From JACCTU01 sp963700495 (GTDB taxonomy: Bacteria > Actinomycetota > Thermoleophilia > Gaiellales > Gaiellaceae): a stretch of DNA of 64,000 bases. The notes below the pieces were generated by a model. The model had not been told where the DNA came from. It saw only the letters and a program-made list of their open reading frames with translations, and searched no databases. Both the position numbers and the translations under genes were made by a program. Location: the NCBI GenBank assembly GCA_963700495.1, contig CAVOXT010000001.1, positions 1,054,001-1,118,000 on the forward strand, written 5' to 3'. The stretch's first letter is position 1. The number at the start of each line of letters is the position of its first letter. This document shows positions 16,195 to 25,950 of this stretch, piece after piece.

Positions 16195-17906
16195 TGGCGC
16201 TCGCGCGCTCGATCGAGGAGACCGTCGAGGCGCTCTGCGGCGACCTGCGCACGATCCGTGCGCCGCGCGGGACGGAGCTGAACGCGCGCTCGTGGTCGAC
16301 CGAGGCACCGCTCCGGATGCTGCTCAACAACCTGGACGCCAAGGTCGCCGAGAAGCCCGAGGAGCTCGTCGTCTACGGCGGCTCTGGACGTGCGGCCCGC
16401 TCGCACGAGGCGCTCAAGGCGCTGGTGCGAACGCTCCTGCGGCTCGGCGACGACGAGACGATGCTCGTGCAGAGCGGCAAGCCCGTGGGCGTCTTCCGCA
16501 CTCACCCGGGCGCCCCGCGCGTGCTGATCGCAAACTCGCTGCTCGTCCCGCGCTGGGCCACTTGGGACGAGTTCCGCCGGCTCGAGGCGCTCGGTCTGAC
16601 GATGTTCGGCCAGATGACCGCCGGGTCGTGGATCTACATCGGTACGCAGGGGATCCTGCAGGGGACGTATCAGACGTTCGCGGCTGCCGGCCAGAAGCAC
16701 TTCGGCTCGCCCGACCTCGCAGGCCGCACGATCCTGACCGCCGGTCTGGGCGGGATGGGCGGCGCGCAGCCGCTCGCGGCGACGATGGCGGGCGCGGCCA
16801 TCCTCTGCGTGGAGGTCGATCCCGAGCGGATCGAACGCCGGCTGCGGACCCGCTACCTCGACGAGGCCGCCGACTCGCTCGACGACGCGCTGGCCCGCAT
16901 TCGGGCTGCGGCCGGCGAGCGACGGGCTCTGTCGGTGGGGCTCCTCGGCAACGCCGCCGACGTGATTCCCGAGCTGGCGCGGCGTGGGGAGGAGTTCGAT
17001 CTCGTCACCGACCAGACGGCTGCGCACGATCCGCTGACGGGCTACGTGCCGTCGGGCCTCGACGTGCAGGAGGCGGCGGCGCTTCGATTGTCCGATCCGG
17101 ACGAGTACCTCCGGCGCGCACGTGTGTCGATTGTGCAACACGTGCGCGGATTGCTCGATTTCGCTCGCCGCGGCAGCTACGTTTTCGACTATGGCAACAA
17201 TCTTCGCGGGGAGGCCCATGAGGGTGGTCTAACGGACGCGTTCTCATACCCGGGCTTTGTCCCGGCCTATATTCGACCGCTCTTCTGCCGCGGGATCGGG
17301 CCGTTCCGGTGGGCTGCACTCTCGGGTGACCCTGCGGACATCGCCGCGATCGACGCGACGCTGCGGGGGCTCTTCCCGGACGACGTGCTTCTCCAGCGCT
17401 GGTTCGAGCTCGCGCCCGAGCGGGTCGAGTTCCAGGGACTGCCCGCGCGGATCTGCTGGCTCGGTTTCGGTGACCGTGCGAAGGCGGGTCTCGCCATCAA
17501 CGACCTCGTGCGAAGCAGGCGCGTCCGAGCTCCCGTCGTGATCGGTCGCGACCACCTCGACTCGGGCTCCGTCGCGTCACCTTACCGGGAGACGGAGGCG
17601 ATGCTCGACGGCTCAGATGCGATCGCGGACTGGCCGATCCTCAACGCACTGCTGAACGTCGCCGCCGGCGCGACGTGGGTGAGCGTGCACCACGGCGGAG
17701 GCGTCGGAATCGGCAACTCGATCCACGCGGGGATGGTCGTCGTGGCGGACGGCACCGACGAAGCGGCAGAACGGCTGGAGCGCGTGCTGACGGCCGACCC
17801 GGGTACGGGCGTCCTCCGCCACCTGGACGCCGGCTACCCGGACGCTGCGGCCGCCGCGGCCGAGCACGGCCTCGAGGCGCCGATGGGCGGCGCCGGCGTC
17901 GGATGA
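16194..17906 (+). CDS. hutU: Urocanate hydratase
   Basis: 570 residues from GTG 16194, overlapping the hutH stop by one base. Converts urocanate to imidazolone propionate using tightly bound NAD. Conserved stretches include YGGSGRAARS, QSGKPVGVFRTH, the dinucleotide-binding GLGGMGGAQ, DQTAAHDP and DYGNNLRGEAHEGG. Its length is slightly above the usual 550-560. An open frame that starts much further upstream is only hutH translated in another phase. Confidence 0.95.
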   Translation: MALARSIEETVEALCGDLRTIRAPRGTELNARSWSTEAPLRMLLNNLDAKVAEKPEELVVYGGSGRAARSHEALKALVRTLLRLGDDETMLVQSGKPVGVFRTHPGAPRVLIANSLLVPRWATWDEFRRLEALGLTMFGQMTAGSWIYIGTQGILQGTYQTFAAAGQKHFGSPDLAGRTILTAGLGGMGGAQPLAATMAGAAILCVEVDPERIERRLRTRYLDEAADSLDDALARIRAAAGERRALSVGLLGNAADVIPELARRGEEFDLVTDQTAAHDPLTGYVPSGLDVQEAAALRLSDPDEYLRRARVSIVQHVRGLLDFARRGSYVFDYGNNLRGEAHEGGLTDAFSYPGFVPAYIRPLFCRGIGPFRWAALSGDPADIAAIDATLRGLFPDDVLLQRWFELAPERVEFQGLPARICWLGFGDRAKAGLAINDLVRSRRVRAPVVIGRDHLDSGSVASPYRETEAMLDGSDAIADWPILNALLNVAAGATWVSVHHGGGVGIGNSIHAGMVVVADGTDEAAERLERVLTADPGTGVLRHLDAGYPDAAAAAAEHGLEAPMGGAGVG

Positions 17907-19159
17907 GCGACGGCGCGCCGCGCCGCCTCCTGGTCCGCGACCTCGAGCAGCTCGTCACGCCGGCGGGGCGCGAGGCTCCGTTGCGCGGCAGCGCGCTGGC
18001 GGATCTCGACTGGATCGACGAGGCGTATGTGCTCTGCGAGGGGGGCGCGATCGTCGACGTGGGCCGCATGGCGGAGCTCCCCGCGCTCCCCGGGGCCGTC
18101 GTCGAGGTGGACGGCCGCGGCCGCTGCGCGATCCCCGGGCTCGTCGACTGTCATACGCATGCGTGCTTCGCCGGCGACCGCGTCGAGGAGTTCGCGCTGC
18201 GCGCGGCCGGCGCGTCCTACGAAGAGCTCCACGCCGCGGGCGGCGGGATCCTCTCGACGGTGCGTTCGACGCGGGCCGCTCCAGAGCGTGAGCTGCAGGA
18301 GGCCGTCGACCGCCATGCGACGTGGATGCTGCGGGCCGGCACCACGACCTTCGAGGCGAAGTCGGGATACGGGCTCGATCGCGAGACCGAGCTCGCGTCG
18401 CTCCGGGTGATCGCCGCCGCGGGCGGCATCCCGACGTGGCTCGGCGCGCACACCGTGCCGCCCGAGTTCGACGACGCGGACACGTACCTCGACTTCGCAA
18501 TCGCGGAGGTGCTGCCCGCTGCCGCCGCGCTGGCCGAGGCGGCGGACGTCTTCGTCGAGCGCGGCGCGTTCGACGTCGCACAGGCGCGCCGCTATCTCCA
18601 GGCGTGCCGCGACGCGGGGCTGGCCCTGCGACTGCACGGCGACCAGTTCACAGAGTCCGGCGCCGTTCCGCTCGCCGTCGAGCTCGGGGCGCGCTCGGTC
18701 GACCATCTCGAGGCGACGGGGCCCGACGGCATCCGCACGCTCGCAGCGTCCGATGTCGTGGGCGTCCTCCTGCCCGCGAGCGCGCTCTTTCTCGACCGCC
18801 CGATGCCCCCTGCTCGCGCGCTCGTCGACGCGGGCGCCGCCGTCGCCGTCGCCACCGACTTCAACCCGGGGAGCGCGTTCTGCGAGAGCCTGCCGCTGGT
18901 CTGCTCGCTCGCGTGCACGCAGCTCCACCTCTCGCCCCCAGAGGCGCTCGCGGCGTGCACGGTCAACGCCGCGCACGTGCTCGGGCGTGCAGATCGCATC
19001 GGCCGCCTCGCGCCCGGATACGCCGCGGACATCGTCCTGCTCGACGCTCCGGACTGGCGCTACCTCGCCTACCACCTCGGGGGCGAGGTCGTCGGCGCCG
19101 TGATCCGCGACGGTGAGCTTGCCTGGGATCGTTCGGACCCCCGCCGCGAGCTACGCTAG
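17903..19159 (+). CDS. hutI: Imidazolonepropionase
   Basis: 418 residues from the ATG at 17903, which overlaps the hutU stop (ATGA). An amidohydrolase that opens the imidazolone ring. The metal ligands sit in DCHTHACFAG, with further conserved regions AKSGYGLD, LHGDQFTESG, VDHLEA and ATDFNPGSAF. The product, N-formimino-glutamate, is the substrate of ftcD in the same cluster, so this set can take histidine to glutamate with transfer to folate. Confidence 0.95.
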   Translation: MSDGAPRRLLVRDLEQLVTPAGREAPLRGSALADLDWIDEAYVLCEGGAIVDVGRMAELPALPGAVVEVDGRGRCAIPGLVDCHTHACFAGDRVEEFALRAAGASYEELHAAGGGILSTVRSTRAAPERELQEAVDRHATWMLRAGTTTFEAKSGYGLDRETELASLRVIAAAGGIPTWLGAHTVPPEFDDADTYLDFAIAEVLPAAAALAEAADVFVERGAFDVAQARRYLQACRDAGLALRLHGDQFTESGAVPLAVELGARSVDHLEATGPDGIRTLAASDVVGVLLPASALFLDRPMPPARALVDAGAAVAVATDFNPGSAFCESLPLVCSLACTQLHLSPPEALAACTVNAAHVLGRADRIGRLAPGYAADIVLLDAPDWRYLAYHLGGEVVGAVIRDGELAWDRSDPRRELR

Positions 19160-19165
19160 TCGCCG

Positions 19166-19561
19166 ATGCCGACACGGAAGCAGCGGCGCCGCCAGGCGAA
19201 GGGACGGCGCCACGACTACGAGTACGTCTACGTCGACGAGGAGGGCAACGAAGTCGAGGTCGACGCGGACCAGGCGAAGGCCGAGCGCACGGCGTCGCGA
19301 AACGGTCGTGCCAAGCCGCGGACGGTGTCGGGCGCCCGCGTCCAAGCGCCGTCGTGGAGCCGCGTGGCCAAGCGGGGCCTGATCTTTGCGCCGTTGATGT
19401 TCATCACGGTGATGCTGACCAGCAAGGACGCGTCGTTGCTGCAGCAGATCCTGACCACCGTCTGGCTGATGGCGATCTTCCTGCCCTTCAGCTACTTCAT
19501 GGACTCGTTCATGTACCGGCGCTACCAGCGCCGGACCGGCGCAGAGCCGGACAAGCGCTAG
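19166..19561 (+). CDS. Small basic membrane protein of unknown function
   Basis: 131 residues. The N-terminus is very basic (MPTRKQRRRQAKGRRH), then comes an acidic patch (EYVYVDEEGNEVEVDADQ), then two hydrophobic helices at about 72-88 and 92-112 with a short KDASLLQQ loop. A TACGCT box lies 8 bases before the ATG. The layout (basic tail, two helices) suggests a membrane protein with a nucleic-acid or ribosome-facing tail, but I do not recognise the family. It ends tail-to-tail with the cupin gene. Confidence 0.65.
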   Translation: MPTRKQRRRQAKGRRHDYEYVYVDEEGNEVEVDADQAKAERTASRNGRAKPRTVSGARVQAPSWSRVAKRGLIFAPLMFITVMLTSKDASLLQQILTTVWLMAIFLPFSYFMDSFMYRRYQRRTGAEPDKR

Positions 19562-19911
19562 CCCGCTCCGGCGCTCTGTAGCTCACCTCGGTAGTGGCCC
19601 TCGCCCGGCCACGGCGCAAGCACGAGCAGGAGCCGGGCGCCCGTGGCAGTCGAGACCGCGTGCCGCTCGTCCGGCTCGAACCGGAAGACGGTGCCGGGGC
19701 CCGCGTCGATCCGGTCGTCGCCCGCCTCGACGCGGACCGCGCCGTCGGCGACGACGAGGAACGCGGCTTCCTTGACCTGATGGTCGCCCAGCTGCTGGCC
19801 CGGCTGGAGCCCGATCAGAACAGCGCGGGCCTCGCCCTCGTTCGAGTGCAGTACGACGGGTGAGCGGCTCCCGTCCGGTGTCTCGATCTCCATCAGGTCC
19901 CAGCTCTGCAC
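19558..19911 (-). CDS. Small cupin-domain protein
   Basis: 117 residues from GTG 19911; an ATG at 19893 would shorten it by 6. I prefer GTG because TAGGAT (19922-19927, minus) sits 10 bases upstream and the VQSWDLMEIETP start looks native. It is a single cupin barrel with GDHQVKEAAFLVVADGAVRVEAG and RFEPDERHAVS; one His-containing motif is partly degenerate (GDHQV, no second His). The role is unknown; such cupins often bind metals or sugars. The long frame upstream on this strand is antisense to hisS. Confidence 0.75.
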   Translation of the reverse strand: MQSWDLMEIETPDGSRSPVVLHSNEGEARAVLIGLQPGQQLGDHQVKEAAFLVVADGAVRVEAGDDRIDAGPGTVFRFEPDERHAVSTATGARLLLVLAPWPGEGHYRGELQSAGAG

Positions 19912-19921
19912 CGAGAGAGCG

Positions 19922-19943
19922 ATCCTAACGCCCCGAGTAGACT
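19922..19943. promoter_or_regulatory. Divergent -10 boxes between the cupin and MBL-fold genes
   Basis: TAGGAT on minus (19922-19927), 10 bases from the cupin GTG, and TAGACT on plus (19938-19943), 10 bases from the hydrolase ATG. No -35 consensus is clear for either. Confidence 0.45.
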
Positions 19944-19953
19944 CAAACGCCCG

Positions 19954-20592
19954 ATGACGCTCGCGGTCGACACGTACCAGCTCGGACCGGTCGGGACGAA
20001 CTGCTACGTCGTCCGCGCCGACCGGAGCGCGAGCGAAGCGGTCGTCGTCGACCCCGGCTGGGACGCCGCGCAGCTTCGTCTCGAGCTGGCCGACGCCGGC
20101 GCGTCGTGTGCGGCGATCCTCCTCACGCACACGCACTTCGACCACGTCGGCGGCGTCGCCGATCTCGCCGAGGCCACGGGCGCACCGGTCTACGTCTCCC
20201 CCGACGCGGCCGGCGGTCTCGAGAGCCCGCTCGGCCCGCCCGGCGTGACGATTCGCGGCTACGCCGACGCGCGGCACGTCAGCGGGAGCGAGACGCTCGA
20301 GGTCGGCGGGATCTCGTTCGAGGTCCTCGACGTGCCCGGGCACGCGCCGGGACACCTTTCCTATTACGCCGAGGGCAGCATCTTCTCCGGCGACGTGCTC
20401 TTCGAGGGCGGCGTCGGCCGCGTCGACCTCCCCGGCGGCGACTGGGCGACGCTCCTCGCCTCGATCCGGACACTCGCCGAGCGCTATCCGCCGGACACCG
20501 TCGTTTACTCGGGGCACGGCCCCGCGACGACTCTCGGCCGGGAGTTCGAGCACAACCCGTTCCTGGCAGAGCTCCGCTCCGCGCCGCAGTGA
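19954..20592 (+). CDS. MBL-fold hydrolase (glyoxalase II-like)
   Basis: 212 residues. Metallo-beta-lactamase fold with the zinc motif LLTHTHFDHVGG (about 54-65), further ligands in DVPGHAPGHLSYY and SGDVLFEGGVGRVDLPGG, and YSGHGP near the C-terminus. This is the short glyoxalase II-like class that commonly precedes hisS in bacteria. It probably hydrolyses thioesters; the substrate cannot be fixed from sequence. The stop overlaps the hisS GTG by 4 bases, so it is translationally coupled. Confidence 0.9.
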   Translation: MTLAVDTYQLGPVGTNCYVVRADRSASEAVVVDPGWDAAQLRLELADAGASCAAILLTHTHFDHVGGVADLAEATGAPVYVSPDAAGGLESPLGPPGVTIRGYADARHVSGSETLEVGGISFEVLDVPGHAPGHLSYYAEGSIFSGDVLFEGGVGRVDLPGGDWATLLASIRTLAERYPPDTVVYSGHGPATTLGREFEHNPFLAELRSAPQ

Positions 20593-21818
20593 AGTTCCAG
20601 GCGCCGCGCGGCACGCACGACGTCCTCCCGTCCGAGCAGCCGCTCTGGCAGCTCGCGGCGACGACGCTGGCAGAGGTCGCAGAGACCTTCGGCTACCGCC
20701 GTATCCAGACCCCCGTCTTCGAGGACGCCGAGCTCTTCCTCCGAACGTCCGGGCAGGGCTCCGACGTCGTGCAGAAGGAGATGTACGTCTTCGACGACCG
20801 CGGCGGCCGGACGCTCGCGCTGCGGCCCGAGGCAACCGCGCCGATCTGCCGCGCGTACCTCGAGCACGGCATGCACCGCGAGCCGCAGCCGGTGAAGCTC
20901 TACACCCAGGGCACGATGTACCGCTACTCGGCCCCGCAGAAGAACCGCTACCGCGAGCACTGGCAGCAGTCCGTCGAGGCGATCGGATCGGACGACCCCG
21001 CGGTCGACGCCGAGGTGATCCACCTCTACGTCGAGGTGCTCCGCCGGCTCGGCGTGACGCAGTGGGAGCTCCAGCTGAACTCGATCGGCGACCGGAACTG
21101 CCGCCCCGCGTACGTCCACCAACTCGAGGAGTGGCTCGACGAGCACGTCGACGCTCTCGACGACGAGGCGAAGGAGAAGCGCGCGACCAGCCCGCTGCGG
21201 GTCTTCGACGTGAAGGACCCTGCGGTCCGGGCGGCGCTCGCCGATGCACCCAGGATCGGCGACTCGCTTTGCGACGAGTGCCGCGCCCACTTCGCCGACG
21301 TGCTCCGTTACCTCGACGCGTACGGCGTCCCGTACACGCTCGAGCCGACGCTCGTTCGCGGGCTCGACTACTACACGCGCACGACGTTCGAGTTCGTCGG
21401 GCCGGAGGAAGGGTCGCAGTCGACGATCTGCGGCGGCGGGCGCTACGACGGACTGATCGAGGAGATCGGCGGCCCGCCCACGCCGGGCATCGGCTTCGGC
21501 GCCGGGATCGAGCGGCTCCTGGCGGCGCTCCAGAACGAGGGCATCACGGCGGAGCCGGCGGAGCTCGACCTCTTCTTCCTGATCGAGCCGGACGCGAACC
21601 GGGCGGCCGCGCTCTCAGAGCTCGCGAAGCTGCGCGCGGCCGGCGTCTCGTGCGACACCGACTACGCCGGTCGTTCGATGAAGGGCCAACGGACGCAGCT
21701 TGCACGCTCCGGCGCACGCGGCTTCGTGCACGTGCGGGCCGACGGCGCGACGATCAAGTTCGGTGACATCGAGCAGGAGGTCACCCTGGAGACGGTCGCC
21801 GCTACGGTGCTCGGATGA
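20589..21818 (+). CDS. hisS: Histidyl-tRNA synthetase
   Basis: 409 residues from GTG 20589. Class II synthetase charging tRNA-His. The catalytic core shows motif 1 and 2 regions (FQAPRGTHDVLP; LRPEATAPICRAY; QGTMYRYSAPQKNRYREHWQ) and the His-specific LVRGLDYYTRTTFEF and GGGRYDGLIEEIGG. Motif 3 is in GIGFGAGIERL. The C-terminal anticodon domain begins at about residue 320. Coupled to aspS through ATGA, the order common in bacteria. Confidence 0.95.
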   Translation: MKFQAPRGTHDVLPSEQPLWQLAATTLAEVAETFGYRRIQTPVFEDAELFLRTSGQGSDVVQKEMYVFDDRGGRTLALRPEATAPICRAYLEHGMHREPQPVKLYTQGTMYRYSAPQKNRYREHWQQSVEAIGSDDPAVDAEVIHLYVEVLRRLGVTQWELQLNSIGDRNCRPAYVHQLEEWLDEHVDALDDEAKEKRATSPLRVFDVKDPAVRAALADAPRIGDSLCDECRAHFADVLRYLDAYGVPYTLEPTLVRGLDYYTRTTFEFVGPEEGSQSTICGGGRYDGLIEEIGGPPTPGIGFGAGIERLLAALQNEGITAEPAELDLFFLIEPDANRAAALSELAKLRAAGVSCDTDYAGRSMKGQRTQLARSGARGFVHVRADGATIKFGDIEQEVTLETVAATVLG

Positions 21819-23555
21819 ACGAGTGGCGCGACAAGTACTGCGGCGAAGTGTCCGCCGCGGACGTCGGCAGAGAGCTGACGCTCTCCGGCTGGACGGCGAG
21901 GCGCCGCGACCACGGCGGCCTCGTCTTCATCGATCTCCGTGACCACACCGGGATCTGCCAGCTCGTGATCAACCCCGAGCGGGCCCCCGACGCGGCGGAC
22001 GTCGCGCACGAGGTTCGCAGCGAGTTCGTGCTTCGGGCGCAGGGCGAGGTCGTCCGCCGGGCGCCCGACGCGGTCAACCCGAATCTCCCGACCGGAGAGA
22101 TCGAGGTCCAGGTCGAGTCGCTCGAGATCGTGACACGCTCGGAGCCGCTCCCGTTCCAGCTCGACGAGGACGCGGTCGACGAGTCGACCCGTCTGCGCTA
22201 CCGCTACCTCGACCTGCGCCGCGACGCGCATGCAGCGCAACCTCCGGCTCTCCGCCGAGGTCGTCGCGGCGATTCGCCGCTTCATGGACGGCGAGGGCTT
22301 CGTCGACGTCTGGACGCCGAACCTCACCAAGGCAACGCCGGAGGGCGCGCGCGACTTTCTCGTTCCGGTCCGCCTGCAGCGCGGAAGGTTCTTCGCGCTC
22401 CCCCAGTCGCCACAGCTCTTCAAGCAGATCCTGATGGTGGCCGGCTTCGACCGCTACTACCAGATCGCGACGTGCTTCCGGGACGAGGATCTCCGGGCCG
22501 ACCGCCAGTTCGAGTTCCGGCAGCTCGACATCGAGCTCGCATTTCCGACGCGCGAGGACGTGTTCCGTACGCTCGAAGGCGCGGTCGTCGCGTCGTTCGA
22601 GGCGCTCGGGCGGGAGCCCCCGCAGCGGCCGTTTCCGCGCCTGCCGTACGTCGACGCGATGCTGCGCTACGGCAGCGACAAGCCGGACCTCAGATTCGGA
22701 CTCGAGATCGAGGACGCGACCGATGTGACGAGGGGATCGCAGTTCGGCGTCTTCGCCGGTGCACCGGTCGTCCGCTTGCTGCGCGTCCCTGGTGCGCTCT
22801 CGCGCGCCGAGCTGCAGCGCCTCGAGGACGTTGCGAAGGAGTGGGGGGCGAAGGGGCTCGCCTACCTCGTCTACGACCAGACCGGCGACGTGCGCTCGCC
22901 GATCGCCAAGTTCCTCTCGGAGCCGGAGTTGGAGGCGTTCCGCTCGGAGCCCGACACCACCGTCCTCTTCGCGGCCGGTGAGCAGGCGACGGTCGAGCGT
23001 GTGCTCGGCGCGCTGCGCTCCCGCCTCGGCGCGGAGCTCGGCCTGATCGACGAGAGCCGTGACGAGTTCGTTTGGATCGTCGACTTCCCGCTGTTCGAGT
23101 GGAAGGAGGACGAGGGACGCTGGACGTTCTCGCACCATCCCTTCACGGGGATGCTGCCGGGCCACGAGGACCTGATCGAGAGCGATCCCGGCGACGCGGT
23201 CAGCCTCGCCTACGACCTGGTCTGGAACGGGTGGGAGCTCGGCTCCGGCTCGATCCGGATCCACCGCCCGGACATCCAGCGCCGGGTGCTGCGGGCCCTC
23301 GGCCTGTCCGAGGACGAGATCGAGGAGAAGTTCGGCTTCCTGCTCGAGGTGATGCGGATGGGGCCCCCGCCGCACGGTGGTTTCGCGATGGGGATCGAGC
23401 GGTTCGTCATGCTCCTCGCCGGCGAGTCGAACATCCGCGAGGTGGTCGCGTTCCCCAAGACCGCGAGCGGCTCCGAGCTGATGACGGGCGCTCCGACCGA
23501 GGTCGTGCAGGAAGTGCTTGACGAGCTCGGAATTCGGGTACTTGAAGCCGATTAA
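21815..23555 (+). CDS. aspS: Aspartyl-tRNA synthetase (one frameshift)
   Basis: ATG at 21815 overlapping the hisS stop. The anticodon-binding OB fold (GWTARRRDHGGLVFIDLRD) and hinge are in the first frame. An extra C at about 22229 (RRDA then MQRNLRL) moves the reading frame, and the catalytic domain continues to 23555 (FRDEDLRADRQFEFRQLDIE; FAMGIERFVMLLAGE). Removing one base gives 579 residues, the normal bacterial length. Probably a consensus error because both halves are fully conserved. Confidence 0.92.
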
Positions 23556-23638
23556 GGATTGAGGCCGCTCAGGCCGACTGAGAGGTCATACTTCGGAGGA
23601 CCGCAGGCAGCGGTCGGGAAGAGGAGCGAGAAGAGAAG

Positions 23639-24499
23639 ATGTCGACACCGCAGGACCCCGGTCGCGCCCCGCAGGGCCTGATGTCGATGCCGCGTCTGGA
23701 AAACCTTCCCCAGGCGCCCGGCGGCGGCTACGACGCCGACCGCGTCCGCGAGGCCTTCGACGCCTTCCGGCGCCACGCGACTCAGCTCCAGGCGCAGCTG
23801 CGCGTCCTTCAGGCCGCCGGCCGGTCGTCGACGGTCGAGCCCTCCGGCCACCCGGTGCGCATGGACGCCCTCCACATGATCCGCGCAGCCGCCGAGTTTG
23901 CGGACACCGTCGAGCGCGACGCGCAGACGGCGTCGGCGAACCAGCTCGCCCGGACGGAAGAAGAGGTGCGGGGCAGGCAGCGCGTGCTCCAAGAGCGCGA
24001 AGCCGAGATCGAGCGCTATCGCCAGGAGTCCGAGCGCCAGCGGGCAGACATCCTCAACGCCGCCCGGAACGAGTCGCGCGAGCTGCTTCAGAACTCGCAG
24101 CGCGATGCGGCGCAGGAATTGCGTGAGGCCGAGGCCCGCGCGACACGGCTGCTCGAGCAGGCTCGTCACCAGGCGACGGAGCTCACGAACGCCGTCCGGG
24201 CCGAGGTCGAGCAGACGCTCGAGTGGGCGCGCGCGCAGGCCGCGACGATCATGGCCCGCGGACAGCAGGGCGCCGAGCAGCTGCTCGCGTCCGCAGGCCT
24301 GGGCGAGGAGCAGATCACGCGCGTGGCCGAAGCGATCGTTCGCGCGTCCGAGCCGCCCGAGGGGGCTCGGCGGGCCGATGCGTCGTCGCTGTCGCAGCCG
24401 CAGGCGGTCGAGCCGGAAGAGGCCGAGGAGCCGCCGGCAGCAGAGAGCGAGACCGAACCGCCCGCCGACGACGGCGACTCCGAAGAGCCACAGGCGTAG
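23639..24499 (+). CDS. DivIVA-like coiled-coil protein
   Basis: 286 residues. After a disordered N-terminus comes a short YDADRVREAFDAFRRHATQLQAQLR segment. A long heptad coiled coil follows (about 95-215; EEEVRGRQRVLQEREAEIERYRQESERQ and more), then an acidic Pro/Glu tail (235-286). This resembles DivIVA/Wag31-type polar scaffolds in layout, without a clear match to the crossed N-terminal loop. The start has a purine-rich AGGAG/GAGAAG leader. The next two genes encode envelope proteins, so a role in growth or wall synthesis is likely (inference). Confidence 0.65.
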   Translation: MSTPQDPGRAPQGLMSMPRLENLPQAPGGGYDADRVREAFDAFRRHATQLQAQLRVLQAAGRSSTVEPSGHPVRMDALHMIRAAAEFADTVERDAQTASANQLARTEEEVRGRQRVLQEREAEIERYRQESERQRADILNAARNESRELLQNSQRDAAQELREAEARATRLLEQARHQATELTNAVRAEVEQTLEWARAQAATIMARGQQGAEQLLASAGLGEEQITRVAEAIVRASEPPEGARRADASSLSQPQAVEPEEAEEPPAAESETEPPADDGDSEEPQA

Positions 24500-24505
24500 C
24501 GCGCC

Positions 24506-25335
<830 letters not shown>

Positions 25336-25339
<4 letters not shown>

Positions 25340-25764
25340 TCTCCCACGGGCTCGCCCGCCGCGGCCTTGCGCTCGCCGCCGTCGCGCTCCTGGCCGGCGT
25401 GATCGCGTTCGCTGCGGGATCGTGGAACAAGGACACCGGCGCCGCGAAGCAGCGCGAGGTGAAACAGGTTCCGGTGCCCGGCGCGGGCTGGTACGACGCC
25501 CTCGCAGCGCCGTATCCGGCGTCCACGAAGCGCGTGCGTACCGCGTGTGGCCAGCGGCTCGGACCGCGAACGCTCGGGGTCGCGCACCCGGTCCTCCCCT
25601 GCGGCGTGAAGCTCTTCATCGAGTACGGGGAGAAGGTCGTCCTGACGCAGGTGGTCGACCGCGGGCCGGCCGTTCCCGGTCGCGACTTCGACGTGACGCG
25701 GGCGCTCGCTGCCCGGCTCGGACTCGAGGGCACGCAGCAGATCCGCTGGCGCTACGCGAGGTAG
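25336..25764 (+). CDS. Exported double-psi beta-barrel (RlpA/3D-like) protein
   Basis: 142 residues from GTG 25336, coupled to the EP-repeat gene. An N-terminal hydrophobic signal or anchor spans about 8-30. The C-terminal 80 residues are a double-psi beta-barrel with TACGQRLGPRTLGVAHP, LPCGVKLFIEYGEKVV and VVDRGPAVPGRDFDVTRALA. The conserved Asp in VDRGP and the DVT pattern match RlpA/3D/expansin-like folds, which bind or cut peptidoglycan glycan. No lipobox Cys is visible, so it is probably secreted or anchored by its helix. Confidence 0.8.
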
Positions 25765-25787
25765 GGCAGCCCGGATACAGTGGCCGG

Positions 25788-25936
25788 GCTTCGTCCCCCG
25801 CCCGCGGCTTCAATGGTGAACCAACACCGTTGAGAAAGGGAGCGAGTTGTCCGGTAGCGGCACAGGAGTGTCAGGCGCCGGCGCCGCACCCACCTGGCAT
25901 GCCAGGTTCCCATCGGCCGAGGGCGGGAGGCGAGGC
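25788..25936 (+). ncRNA. Candidate 6S-like structured RNA
   Basis: About 149 bases with no coding potential. The ends pair as a 16-position closing stem (25788-25803 with 25921-25936) with one mismatch and two G-U pairs. Inside are a hairpin CAATGGTG/CACCGTTG (25811-25832) and another, ACCTGG-CATG-CCAGGT (25892-25907), separated by a GC-rich palindrome, so a long stem with a large central bubble is possible. A TACAGT box (25776-25781) ends 6 bases before the stem, placing a start site at its first base. Overall size and layout recall 6S RNA. No covariance check was possible. Confidence 0.5.
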
Positions 25937-25950
25937 GCTACCGTGCACGA

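Noticed and set aside
15036..17906. 956-codon frame apparently fusing HutH and HutU
   Set aside because: An artefact of the hutH frame shifts; hutU has its own GTG overlapping the hutH stop.
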